A stretch of 64,000 bases of DNA from Leucocoprinus leucothites. Taxonomy: Eukaryota; Basidiomycota; Agaricomycetes; Agaricales; Agaricaceae. The notes beneath the pieces were generated by a model. It saw nothing but the letters and a program-made list of their open reading frames with translations, ran no database searches and was not told where the DNA came from. Positions 15,146-27,334 of the stretch are shown one piece after another. Where the stretch lies: positions 186,001 to 250,000 of the forward strand of contig JAACJO010000011.1 of NCBI GenBank assembly GCA_013368445.1. Reading direction: 5' to 3'. Each line of letters starts with the position of its first letter. Within the stretch, counting starts at the first letter, position 1. A program made the translations under genes and the position numbers.

Positions 15146-17024
15146 TTAATGCTTCCCCCAATGACCAGTCACTCCTGCGGGGTCAGCATCATATCTGGGA
15201 GGTGCTTCTTCCTGAGAGTGTGAAGTCGGTGGCGACTGTGAACCTGGCGTGGGATCGGGCTGTGACGGCGCCGTGTATCCCGTGTTGGGAGTTGGGTAAG
15301 TATTGGAAGGCGCGCTCGCTCCTGAGTAAGGGAAATAAGATGATTTGTTTTCTTCTGGAAGCTGCGGGACGGAGTTTTCACCATAACCGTCACCCCCTAG
15401 GGTGTATTGGCGCTGTGCCCCATATGACTGCGGAGGTGACGACTGGGAGGCGAATGAAGTATAAGGATTAGGCGTGGCAGAGGATGTGTATGGGTTAGAG
15501 GATGGTGTTGTGTAAGGATTGGGTACGTTTGTGGCGGGCATAGGCGGTGGAGAGGCACTACTCAGAACACCTGTACTGTTGTAGACATCAGGGTTGAACG
15601 ACGGCTCGGCGTAATGCGATGTTTGAGGCTGGGGTTGTGAAGAGTAGTTGTTGTATTGTGAGTATGATGACGGCTGTTGACCATGGGATGCTGCGGTGTG
15701 GTCTAGAAAGCAATAGGGTAAGCGAACGCATGGCGATGTAAGAAATATAACGTACATGATGATCCACCGGTCGTGTGTCCGTAGTCCCGACCAGTAGCAG
15801 CGTATGGATCTTGGTAAGCAGCTGTAGATAAGTACTGGTTGTTCGGTGGTGGCGGCGAGGTCCGTGTTGGTGCATTTGAGTATGGAGTTGATGTTGGTGT
15901 GTATCCGCTTTGTTGCCTACGAGGGCCAGTAGAGTAGTTGGTGGTGGCATATGAATGAGTGCTGGCCTGCCTTTCAGGGCGAGGAGGATAGGTAGTGCTG
16001 GGAGCAGCAGCGGGGGAAGATGGATGGTAATACTCATCTACGGCACGGGAGCCTTGAGGAGCAGGAGCGTATCCACTTGGTCTATACCCAGGGTTTGGGT
16101 GGGCGTGACCAACAGCAGTTGGGGTTGAAGCGTCTGAGATTTCGTCTTTATCAGTGTAGATAGAGTTTCCTTCAATATGTCCTGTCAACGGGACCGTTTC
16201 GTAGAACGCCGGTAGGCCTCCACCGCCCTGAGTACCGCTCTTGGCTTGCTTAGCTCTCCGCTCATTGTCAACTTTGATGGCCTCCATCCTCATTTGCTCA
16301 GCATACGCTGTGTCCGGTCCACCAGGCCCTTCATCCCCTCTTTTACCCCACTTAGACCGTGGGCCTCTCTTAGAGATACAACAACGGCCCAATGCGAAGA
16401 AACATCCGCTGAAGAAAAGTAGCAGCCAAGCCGCTAGGGTCAACCAAACGGCGTTCCCCATGGATGCATGGCCAACGGCGTTGATGCGTGCTTTGGCGAG
16501 GAAAAAGAGCACAATATCGAAGATGAAAGCGATGAGGGTAATACCAGCAGCAAATCCGGAAACGCAAGTGCTACAACAGGCCATAGACATTTCCCGAACG
16601 TGGGCGAGAAGACCAAAGATGGCGGAAATGGCCGCGAGTGCGAGACCAATGACATGAAGGAAAAGGGCGTAGGTCAACCATTTGACTACAACTTGGGGTA
16701 TCTGTATTTTGAAATGGTTGCCTACAAGGCTGTTAATGTCTGATTTCAACATCAGTAGGTGTGGCAGTTAACAGTCGAGCTGGCAATGTTTATACCTAAC
16801 TGGTATCCGATTGAGGGGCTTGAGCATGTTGTTCCATTTTGAAGCTCTAGACAGTACCCAAGCGTGCCAAATGTGATTGTACCAGACTGACCACCGGCAG
16901 TGAGATCCGCTTTAAGGAAAAAGACAGATTTAAAGTATGGAACACAAAAGGAAACGACCGCCAATAAAATGGTCGCAATGAGGGTGACGATGAAGCCAGG
17001 GGTCGCAGGGCGGATGCAAGGCAT
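15146..17024 (-). CDS. PalI/Rim9 family four-helix membrane protein
   Basis: Transcription order exons are 16796-17024, 15756-16739 and 15146-15702, giving about 589 residues. The start MPCIRPATPGF is chosen because the first membrane helix follows at once; an in-frame start at 17117 exists. The layout is helix 1, an extracellular loop with paired cysteines (GYCLELQNGTTCSS), then three more helices to about residue 220, including GCFFALGRCC. A long cytosolic tail rich in Pro, Ser, Tyr and Gln follows. This is the PalI/Rim9 domain of the alkaline-pH-sensing Rim pathway. Near the end is PPRY (15191-15202), a PPxY motif that WW domains of Rsp5-type ubiquitin ligases bind. Whether this paralog acts in pH signalling is inference. 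It converges on the ureohydrolase gene with 184 bp between the stops. Confidence 0.86.
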
Positions 17025-18024
17025 GATCCTCGTAATACGAGGGTACTGCTGGCAGGAGTATAGAGAGGAGAAAAGTGAAAGTGAAAGTAAGAGTTGAAAA
17101 AGTGATCTTGCGCCCAAGCCTCCACTCCACAGGCAGTTCCCTTTGATGGCACTGCCTCTCCGTCTGCTTCTTTTGGCAACACCCCTAGTTCTCCATACGC
17201 TTGAGAATTCATCGCCTTACATGCATTTTACACAGCTCAATGACGACTTTATGCAGCTTGACCATCCGATAGTGCAAGCGCAGCGTAAATATTTTCTGGC
17301 CCTACTTGCACTGCGGATCCCTCGCCTTGCTGCGGTACCACAAGCCTTCCACCTGCAAATCCACAGCCCCAGATTACTTGATTTCCATTTTCTTGACATC
17401 ACGGTTTCGCTGATTCTGAGTAGTAGACCGTGCGCTCTTGCATGTTGTACTGTACTGGTAAGTGCCTGATTGAAAGAAATGGTTGCCACCATTGCCTCTC
17501 CACAGTTCGCAACTTGGTTGCTTGGTTGCGGAGAAGACGACTTGGATCAGTTGGATTGCTGTCAGATTTCGGACGGATCGCAACCAAGCTAAAAGTAGTC
17601 TGCGATGATGATACTGATTGTTTTGATCCCACACATTTGCATGGCAAGAAGCAGCGCTCCTTCTCCTTTCCCCTATTTTCATGTAAATGCTCGCAGAATC
17701 ATGAGGTTTGCTGCGTATATCCTAACCATGTTTATCGATGCCCAGGGTCAGATAAAATAGACATTGGCCCTGAAGAGTACAAATAGCGACTGGTTTGCCA
17801 GCTCGTTTTTGACTAGCAACTCACTCATTCACCCCCAGCCGGTTTTATGTCCCATCATTGATATCTCGCCCATGGACACCGCCCACCATACTTAAGTACG
17901 CAGCAGTCCGTCCTGTTACCTCGTGCTAGTCGCCAACACCCTTTCCCTTCTTACATACACACTCTCTTTCCTCCCTTCTTCGTTTCCGAACTGGGTGTTT
18001 CTCTCTTGGCTTCGATAGTCAATA
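17025..18024. other. intergenic region between divergent genes
   Basis: About 1 kb separates the start of the PalI-like gene and the start at 18025. Short ORFs exist on both strands but none has domain content or sensible splicing. CT-rich sequence at about 17920-18000 precedes the downstream ATG. I see only promoter sequence. Confidence 0.4.
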
Positions 18025-19202
18025 ATGGATTTGCAGGTGTATAGATGTGCTGTAGGCATTGCTGGATTTATTTATGGTAGCATTGGCTATGGACTGGTAC
18101 GTGAACCATGCAGATTTCATGGTGCTGCAAAGCATGAAGTTCATGTCTTTCTTCTAGAGTATTCTGACTTGCATCTTTGGAACTGCGATACATCGTTTTT
18201 TCCCTAAGCTTGCTGCACGCCCTGCTCTAAAGCTTCCAAAAATATCTCCAGGGCGCACAACACAGGGGCTGAAGCCTCGGCAGAGCCGAAGTTGTTCTAA
18301 GGCAGGGGCAATGAGACGCTCTGCCCCGGTAATACACAAAGCTAGCCAAACGCTCGATTCTCGAGTGTCCGCGTCAAAACCCTCTGTCGATAATGCCCAG
18401 CTACGGCGCGTGTCATCCCTAGAGTCCTTAGATCGCCGTCGTTCATTTGTTCTGGTCGCCCCTGTCATTACTATCAACCACGTCGACCGTGTTGACAATA
18501 TGAGCATCAAAGCTCCTACGGTTACCATCCATCCTAGTCCAGATAGAATATCCGAAGATAACGATAATATCAATTACAAGTTGAAACGAAGTTTTACTCT
18601 GGCTCATCCGCCTTCACTTCCCAACCTTCCTCGTCGCCGACCTTCACCCCCAGCTGACTCAGCAAATCGCTCAGCTTCTACGTTCCGTTTGAATGATCTC
18701 AAACGTTCCTGGGGTAGTGAGAAGCCCAAAATTTATCGTTCTGCATCGTCCCCCCATTTGATGGAATTCGCTCAGCAAGACAGATGTGATTTAAAGGACC
18801 ACAGTCAAAACAAGGTCCGGCCAGTCCTTTCTGGAAAGAGCAACAAGAAATCACTGAAGCAGGACAAACGGCCGAGTACTGCCCACTCTCAGTGTGGGTA
18901 CTTTATCTTGGGAATATATTGTATCGAAAATACTAATCTTCGCTGCAGTCTCGTCGTCAAGGTTTTTCGCTTCATTTCCAAAGAATATCGAGAAGAAACG
19001 GTCGCAGACGATATCACGTACTCAGCCGTACGACGCGCCTTATTTCGTCCCTCCCCCAGTGCCCCCAATACCTTCTCATGACGTGGTGCGGGCCAAGGAG
19101 ACCAAGCGTAGTGCTACTCTTCCTTCCGATAAGCCCAAGAAGAGTGAGCGCTCATCGATTTCTCCTCAGCGAATATCGCTGTTTGGGGGGGAAAGGAAAT
19201 GA
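18025..19202 (+). CDS. uncharacterised membrane-anchored protein with PYDAPYF motif
   Basis: Exons 18025-18096, 18158-18893 and 18949-19202 give 353 residues. The first 40 residues are hydrophobic (AVGIAGFIYGSIGYG then SILTCIFGTAIHRFF), giving one or two membrane segments. The rest is basic and Ser/Pro-rich with many R/K-S pairs, such as RRVSSLESLDRRRS, which look like kinase sites. Near the C-terminus is PYDAPYF followed by a proline run (VPPPVPP). I do not recognise a functional domain. A second protein in this window (47300-48421) has nearly the same length, an N-terminal hydrophobic region and the same PY(D/E)APYF plus proline block. They may belong to one undescribed family. Confidence 0.7.
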
Positions 19203-19904
19203 GTGCTTCATCTTTTTCCTCATTCACTCTAAGCCCTTTCATGAGTGATATTCATTGGCTCTGGGCCTCCGCGATTATACCCTATACTATTGGCTGTTCG
19301 CTGAGAGAGTTTGAAGTCCTGCCGGTAATATATTCATTCAAAATGTTGCATATTTTCCAACAACTAAAGTGGCGGCTGTCTCGATTACCGTTCTTGCATA
19401 TGTATATAATTCTATTCATTAGGTGGCAATCGGAATTTTATGCGAAGACTTAGGCGCCGGGGTTGCAACGTTGAACTGCGAAGGAATACAGTACACCTAT
19501 CACTCTCGAAGAAACGGTTCATAGATCCCCCGGTGACTACTGGCTCCGTAGACGAGGTGTTTTGCTTGACCACTAAACTGTCGCCTTGGCGCTACGGAGC
19601 ATTCTCTTTCAACGAGCCAGCGGAAGAGAAGTCTGTGTCATTTTGGGCACATGTAGGGCGAGAAAGGGATATCGTTTTGTGCCTAGGTATATATAACCGA
19701 GTATACGAGATTAGTCGCAGTCGCCGCTGGCGCGAATAGAGAATGCTTGTATCTTATCAGACAAACCAAAAAAGAGATTAGATTATGATGTGATGTTCCC
19801 ACGCTGTTTAAATGGAGCGCCGAACACGGTTTGTGGAGAAAGTCGACCAGCGACAGTATTCGAGATTGACAATTTCTCTCCGTAGAAGAACAGATACGGC
19901 GACC
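19203..19904. other. intergenic region before SIN3
   Basis: No supported gene. The SIN3 reading frame is open from an ATG at 19812, so 19812-19904 could be coding if that ATG is used. The rest shows no coding signal. Confidence 0.4.
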
Positions 19905-22900
19905 ATGGAACAGCCCGCCTCTGTGGTGCTTTCTGCATCAAGGGGAGCAGGGGAGCGAGAGGAACATGGCAGTGTCGAGAAGACATCAAGCTCGGAGAAC
20001 AGATCTAATTTGGCCTTGGGAATACACAACGGCGCTTCGCTTCCTCTCCTGCATCCGACCCCTACGCCTCTGCCCTTTCTCCTTCCTGTCCCCCAGTCCC
20101 TTCCCTTTCTCCCTTCAGACCCCCTTCTCCTCGCAGAAATGAAGGCTCATACACCAAAGGCCGGCACTCCACTCCCTCAGAGCGCGGACCCCGCTCTCGC
20201 GCCGGAAATGGGCCGACCACTCAATGTCACTGACGCACTCAGTTATCTCGACGACGTCAAGGTCCAGTTCGCGGACAGACCAGAGGTTTACAACCAGTTT
20301 CTTGATATTATGAAAGACTTTAAGAGTCAGAAGTATGCCGTCGCCTTTCTTCCTCATTCCTGCCTCCTGAGTTTTTCTTTCTCTGTCTAGCATCGACACT
20401 CCGGGCGTCATCAGCCGCGTCTCGAGACTATTCAATGGAAACCCCAAGCTCATTCAAGGCTTTAATACCTTCCTCCCTTTGGGCTATCGTATCGAAGTCT
20501 CCGACGACTCCGACCACACCATTACAGTAACAACACCTCAAGGTACGATGACCCAGAGCACGAACGGGTCAATTATCCAAACACGATCCGCGAGAGAGGC
20601 GCAAGGCATTCCACCTCCAAACCATAGCAATCCGCTCCTGTACCCTACACCCGCGCCTCCGCCTACAGCTATCGCCAACGTACCTGGCGGCACTCTATCG
20701 CGCTCGCACACTCCAGCAGCCGTATACCACATGGCGCCACCTGGGCAGGTGCCTTTCGACCCCAACGGTCCACCCGGCGCATTTCCTCCAGGCCAGCCCC
20801 CTCCCAATCAAACCACGCAGCAGCAGAATGCTCAGGTGGCTACAGCCGCGGCTGCGTCATTCCTTGGCAATTTGCCTGGCGGGCGTCAGCCACCACCTCC
20901 TGCGAACTCTAATGCCGCGCAAGTCGACAAAGATGGCAATGGCCAGTTCAATCATGCCATTCAGTACCTTAACAAAATCAAAGCGCGATATAATGATGAC
21001 CAAGACACTTACAAACAGTTTTTGGATATCTTACAGACGTACAAGAAGGAAGCTGCGTAGGTCTTATTGCCCTCTAGTAGCGAGCACCTAGCTGATAGTA
21101 TTATAGGACGGCTACCCTGCAAACTCAAGTCTACCTTCAAGTACAGCATCTATTCAAGGACGCTCCCGATCTACTGTCTGAGTTTAAAGTTTTTCTGGGA
21201 GAAGTGGTTGGACCTCAGAACGGAGTCGTCATTTTGCCTCAGCCAAGTGGAGGTGCTTCTCCTTGGCTGCCACCAGATAATTCCACATCGAGTCCAGCTG
21301 TAGCGTCTGCAAAAAAGCCCCAGTCGGCGAAACGGAAGAAACGCGTGGTAGAAAAGGAACCGACACCTGTTCCCCAGGCAAAAGCAGTTCCATCTTCAAG
21401 GGTAAGTGGGTTTTCTGAGCCTTTGATAGCTGTTCAAGTATTAACGGTGACTGGCGCTATAGGCCAAGAAGGCCAAAACACATCATCTTCCTGCCGACAC
21501 AGGGTCACCCACATATTCTCCTTATTTAGCTCCCCAGTCACCCCAGCCACCCCCTGCTTCTGTCTACCACTCTGGTGCCCCATCAACGAACATGACCCTC
21601 CATCCTCTTCCATCATCTGCTCAGGGTCGGAGTCCAGGTGGAACGACGTCAGCCGATAAACTATTATTCTTCGACCGTGCAAAGAAGTCATTAGAGAATC
21701 GCGAGGTCTATGAGGAGTTTTTGAAGCTTTTGGGCTTGTTCTCAAAAGAGATTATCGACCTTAAAACTCTGATAGAACGGACTAAAGTGTTTTTAGGAGA
21801 GGGTGATCTCATGGCGGAATTCAAAGATTTAGTGGGCTGGGACGATAAGGTGGAAAATGTAGAGAGCGGACCGCCTGGAAGTATTCGGACAGGCCCTCCG
21901 GAAGCATTGCTTGCGTTGCCAGCCGATGATGGCGAAGGGCCGAGTTATAGGCGGCTGCCTGATAGTGTGCGTTCTATCGCATGAGTGCTACGACACAGCA
22001 TTAACACTTCGTCCTTTGCAGGAAATTCGACTGGCGTGTTCTGGTCGTGACGAACTCTGCCGGTCCGTCCTCAATGATGAATGGGTTTCTCATCCAACCT
22101 GGGCATCAGAAGAAGCCGGTTTCGTTGCGCATAAGAAGAACTCGTTCGAAGAAGCGCTCCACAAGAGTGAAGAAGAACGACACGAGTATCACGTCCTATT
22201 AGAGGGACTGGCACGGACCATTGCTGTCTTGGAGCCCATCTATAATCGAATAGAGGAGATGAGCAACGAGGAACGCGTCAACTTTAAACTCAAGCCCGAT
22301 CTTGGAGGTACATGCAAGGCCATATATCAAAGGACGATCAAGAGGATCTATGGGAGGGAGAACTTCCATGAGTTGTGGCAAAATCTTCAAGAATGTCCTG
22401 CAGTGGCTGTTCCCGTGGTACTCACGCGGCTCAAGACTAAAGACGAGGAGTGGCGTAAACTTCAGCGGGAATTTGCGCGCACGTGGAGAGAGGTTGATTC
22501 AAAGAACTTCTACAAATCGCTGGACCATCAGGGCATCACGTTCAAGGCGAATGACAAGAAGAACATCACTGCACGGCATTTCGTGGGGGATATTGAAAAC
22601 ATTAAGGCAGAGCAACGAGTGACATGGGAACAGGACGGCAAAAAGGCTTTTGCGCATGGTTCTGTTGGGCATCAGCTGGAGTATACCTTCCAGGATACAA
22701 GCGTGCTGATGGATTCACTAAAAATGGTGGATTCATTCCTAGAGCGCTCCCAAGCTCAATATAGTCCCCAGGAACGCCGCAGCGTCGAGAAATTCCTGAG
22801 AGCGTTTGTCTCTTTGGTAGGCATGTGCTCCTCGTCCGAAATCAACGCCGCATATGTGACATTAGAAAACGATGGGCTGTATGATGTCAGCGGCTTGTCG

Positions 22901-24469
22901 GAAGTGCGGAGCGGTCGACGGTCTGTTGGGAGCACACATTCAATAAATGCTAGCGGGGTCCCTGCGAACGACCTTCGGCGGAAATTGTTGCGAATGACAA
23001 GAGAGAAAGAGAAAGAGAAGGAGCGCGAGAAGGAAAGGGCGAATAGGAAGGTGTCGGGTTCCTCTCTTGGGTCGCGTGCAGTCTCCCCAACGCTGGATCG
23101 TTCGCCGGCCCCCTCCCGCGCCGGTCATGACAGTGGAGCTTATGATATTTGGATCAAGGAAACGAAAGCCACCGGTGAAGGGGCGGACCGTGCGCATGCA
23201 GCATCGGAAAGGCCATTTTTCGTCAATACGACATTCTATACCTTGATACGGCTATTACAGGTGCGAGGGTTTGTTGTTGTTCCCGTGCTATTCGTGTCGT
23301 CAGCTAATTCTGTCATGCCCAACCCTTAGCTACTTTACAGCCGACTGTTAATGTGTAAGGAGATCGGTGCGGAACTTGCTGCTGAGAAGCACAACACGCT
23401 GCTTGCGAACCGTGTGGCTGTTGAGCTGGGGCTAGATGACCCTAACGGTCCAGCGGCTGTACTTGCACAGACGACAGAGATTCTTGGGGAGCGTGGTACT
23501 GCAGAAAATGCAAATGTGGTCTACTTGTACCTCATCCACGCTTGCGACAAGCTTTTTGACAACGAACTTGACCAGCCTACATTCGAAGAACACATGCGGT
23601 GGTTCTTCGGCAACAAGGTGGGCTCGAAGAATTGATTGTTCCATTATGTACGCTGAAAATAGTATTGTTTGGACTATTTTTAGGCTTATCTGCTGTTCAC
23701 AGTGGATAAATTAATCACTGTACTGGTGAAACAGGTCAGACTTAGCGGTTGCAAGACACGGAAAATGGTCTAATACGCTCTGAGGATAGGTTCAAACAAT
23801 TTTGATGGACATCAAGTGCCAGGAGCTGTGGTTGTTGTTGCAGGCTGCGCAAGGCTCTGAAATTGTGACCCGACAGGACATTGTGCGGTATCGGCGAGAA
23901 GCGGAACGACATGTCGGACAAGACGATAACCTTTACAAGCTACATTGGGTGGGTCTATATTTATGGCAAGGGGCTGGTCTGGGAGAAAATTAGGTGTTGA
24001 CGTATGATAAAATTCCGATAGGTGCGCGAGTGGAAAAGCATGCGGATCTCTCTTCTAGGAGCAGAAGATCCCAGCACAGAGAACACACAGTTGGTGGTCG
24101 ACCGGTGGAGAGACTATGTGAATACGTACGTGATGAAAACACCCACAGAATGGGTACCGCCTGGGAAGGCCGGCACGAGCCCGGTGTTTTTACGAAGGTA
24201 AGCCTTTGTTGTCGTGTCCGTGCGATTAGGAGGCTATCAGGTGATTGACTATGGCTATTTATAGAAGCATGCGGTTAGCCGAGGGAAACACAGCCCCCAA
24301 AAGGGAAGACTGGATGAAGATCCGGGTGGATCTGCGGACATACAAGCTTGTGTACGAAGCTGGGGGCGAAGAGACTATCTGGAGAGTGGTGGACAAGGAA
24401 GAAGAGGTGTTACGGGAGCGCGCGCGGGTGCGGGAAGAGGAGCGGCGAAAGAACCAGTGGGTAGTATGA
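19905..24469 (+). CDS. SIN3: SIN3 transcriptional corepressor
   Basis: Ten exons (19905-20332, 20391-21056, 21107-21401, 21463-21966, 22022-23260, 23330-23617, 23684-23734, 23790-23948, 24022-24197, 24265-24469) give about 1336 residues. Three paired amphipathic helix domains are visible: PAH1 near residues 100-175 ([20 protein letters not shown]), PAH2 near 330-400 ([15 protein letters not shown]) and PAH3 near 527-590. The HDAC-interaction domain follows at about 620-730 ([16 protein letters not shown]). The C-terminal Sin3 region contains LLTVDK-like and KCQELW blocks. Sin3 is the scaffold of Rpd3-type histone deacetylase complexes and is recruited by repressors through the PAH domains. 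The start is uncertain between 19812 and 19905. Codons 22980-23040 encode a charged [10 protein letters not shown] stretch. Confidence 0.93.
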
Positions 24470-24705
24470 TAGGAATAGGCTATAATTAGGTGGCTTTGTC
24501 ATCATCAGGATTTGCTGGATTTGGGGGCATTGTAGTGGTCCTTTTCTCTCTCGCCTCCCCTTCGCAAGTTGACGTTGGTCTGCAGCCACAATCAGGGAGA
24601 CTAGACGCTAAGACCTGCTGCTTGCTGACTGAGTGTAGGTCGTGAGAACTGATTGCAGTACGCAGGCAAGAGTTGCTTGGCAGCTGTATCCTGCTCCTTT
24701 GCATC

Positions 24706-26554
24706 ATGGCCAAGCCCAATATTCACCAACCCTCCCGCCGCATCACCCACTCCTCGCACACCTCCACCGCTGTCGCTCCCTCTGCCGCCGTTCTCTCCGT
24801 CCTCGCCGGTATCGTTGCCTCGTCCCCCGTCGCTGCCGCCAGCCCCGCCCCGCCTCCCTTTCTTTGTCCGTCCGTCGCCGTCCCACTACCCTCCTCCTCC
24901 CCCATTCATCCACCATCCCGGGCTTCGGCCCACCGCTCCCGCTCCCGCCGCTCTCTCGTCCCTCCAACACGGACTCACGTCTTACCTTTCAAATTCGAAA
25001 AGGATGAAGACGGTATGTGGAGACACGTCGAGTCGTATTCTCTCTACGGTTCCACCATATGTCCGGTAAGACCTCGTCTACCAATTTTTTTTCTTCCCTT
25101 CCCTCTTTGTTCATGCGACTGTCCTTATCCTCCAGAATACGTGTAAAGAACCAACCAATGTCCCCACTTCAGACGAGGTCTCTACGAGCGCCAACACGAC
25201 ATCCGACATCGATCTGCACGACACCTTGCCTGTAGGCTGGACCGCTGAGATTACCCGTGACGACAGCCGAACAACACTCATACTCGTTCTTTCGCTCGTC
25301 CTGGCCTTTTTCATCTGTTTTTTCATAATCGGCTGCTTGCTCTGGAGAAAAACTGTAAAAAGAAGACACAAAGCCGATGATGTTGAGATGAAGGCGCGCA
25401 GAAAGCGTAGATCGGCTTCTGCGATGCCTTTGCCGACTCAAGCACAGAAAGAGGAGCAGAGGAAAGCCAAAGGGAAACAGAAGATTTGGGCAAGAGCCTC
25501 CGCGAGATGGAAGGACCACGCTCGATATACAGCTCGATTCCGCAAAGCCAGACGGCCATCCAGCAGCCATTTGCGACCATCTGATTCTTCTACAACCCTC
25601 AATCCCACAACACCTGTTGAAGTGCCTGCTGATGATGTTTCGTCCACGCTGCCTTTGACGCCCACAGCCTCACGCTCCGTCTCCCGCCGTCCCTCCACCT
25701 TCCTCAGTGATTCCTCTCGCTCTTCCTTGCATATTCCTCAAGAAACCTCCGATAATCCGCAGCCTTCTCCATCCGAATCAGTGCCCGATGTCCCATCATC
25801 CCCTCCCGCTTACCGACGTGGTACCCTCCTTACCCCGATTACTATCCCCAATGAACCGTTGACTGAACCTGCTGGCTCCACCCTTTTGGTCCCTAGCCCT
25901 CGCCCATTTAACCTACCACTTGATGTTTCCTCAAGTGGACAAAAATCATCTAATCCAGCTCAGGAGCCCGAGTCTTCACACACACCCGGACCACACATAG
26001 CTCATGTAGCAACCGATGACAAAGCCTTACTTGCCCGTCTCGCGGACCTCGCAGAACGACCTCCAGAAGTACCGGTTGATGTACAGTCGTCGCATCAAGT
26101 CTCAGTCCCTGTTTGGGAAGACGAACAGCTGGATGATTTCACCCAAGCGAAGGATCCCTCGGATCCCGATACCTCGGGCTCATCCTCCCAGAGCCCCTTT
26201 CCTCCTCCTCCGTCCAAAGGCAAAATGGCAGAACCTTCATTCTATGCCTACCGGTCCAGCTTTGAAGAGTTTTCAGAATCAATTGATCCTGATTTGGAAC
26301 CTTCTGCACCACCTTTCGAGGCGCCCAGTGCACCAGGCCTCGATGGCATGGCTATGCTACCCTCAGCACCACCCTTGGCAGAAGATGAATTTCCACTAGA
26401 GGGTTTCCCAGACGCCCCAGAATTTGAGGCGGCTGCGGAAAGCGATGGTACCCAAGAGTCTGCTACTGTAGATGGCGAAGGAAGCACAGAGCATCAATCA
26501 GCTGGCAGCACGAGGCCTCTTAGTGAAGGAACATTACCCGGTTATCATCCATAG
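24706..26554 (+). CDS. single-pass membrane protein with PPxY and three PSAP motifs
   Basis: Exons 24706-25065 and 25136-26554 give 592 residues. A hydrophobic N-terminal segment (VLSVLAGIVASS) could be a signal sequence. A short lumenal part has two cysteines (STICPNTC), and one strong membrane helix lies near residues 165-185 (LVLSLVLAFFICFFIIG). A basic stop-transfer (WRKTVKRRHK) and a long acidic, Pro/Ser-rich cytosolic tail follow. The tail carries PPAY (25802-25813) and PSAP three times (26300-26311, 26324-26335, 26360-26371). PPxY motifs bind WW domains of Rsp5/Nedd4 ligases, and P(S/T)AP motifs bind the UEV domain of ESCRT-I Vps23/TSG101. I infer a sorting adaptor or receptor handled by ubiquitin and ESCRT. 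No enzymatic domain is seen, and the family is not recognised. Confidence 0.78.
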
Positions 26555-27334
26555 TTTCAAATTCGATTGCGCCTCTTGGACCTTTTTATTCGTCTTTGTT
26601 GCATCTGTTATCCCTTGCTGTATTTTTCATCACTCATCCTCAAGTCGACGCATAACATTGCAGTTTTGTAACTAATTGCAACACATTGAGAGGTTTTGTA
26701 CACAAAGTGTAAATTTTCGGGGAGCTACCCTTCACCAAGTGCCCGTGCGTTGTGCCAGGCAAACAATGGTGTTATATCGACGTTGATCATTCCTGGTCTA
26801 AATCATTCGAACCCCGTGCTTTCGTCTAGGTATGCTCTTCTGGCTCAATCTATTGTCTGGGTAGGTAGAACGTTGAATTCACTGCCTACAGATGGTCGAG
26901 GCCAGTGAGACGAAAACCTTAATCTTAACGTGGCCGACACTGGCATTTGGAAAGCAAATCGAATCCCACGACCACGCTGCGAAGCCGTGAAGGCTGCCCA
27001 TCGACGGACCGACCATGCTGACTCGGCGTATCTAGAGAATCGAGGGTCATAGGGTGATCATCAGCCCTCGTTACCTCCGCGATCCTTCGGTCTCGTCATA
27101 GGGGCCGAGGTATGCCAAGTTAATGATGAATCTGATATCTTGAAGGAAAACTTGAATCCTTTATTAAAATAAAATAAAAACAAAAACAAAAAAGTACATC
27201 TTATCTATCTCCAAAATGGATATATTCGTTTTCCTTCTCACGTGATCTCGTACATATCAAATCACAAATTTTGAAAGTAGCCTTTACTTTAGGGCTATCC
27301 AACATCGCTCAAGGACCTACCCCATCCCGAAACT
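26555..27334. other. intergenic region before SYO1
   Basis: No supported gene on either strand. An A-rich tract (AAAATAAAATAAAAACAAAA) at about 27163-27192 lies 140 bp before the SYO1 start and may be a nucleosome-depleted promoter element. Confidence 0.4.

Noticed and set aside
22940..23197. Antisense ORF opposite SIN3
   Set aside because: Shadow of the charged repeat region of SIN3.
26770..26840. tRNA-like GGGTTCGAAT on the minus strand
   Set aside because: The T-stem does not pair and no D-arm or anticodon arm could be found.
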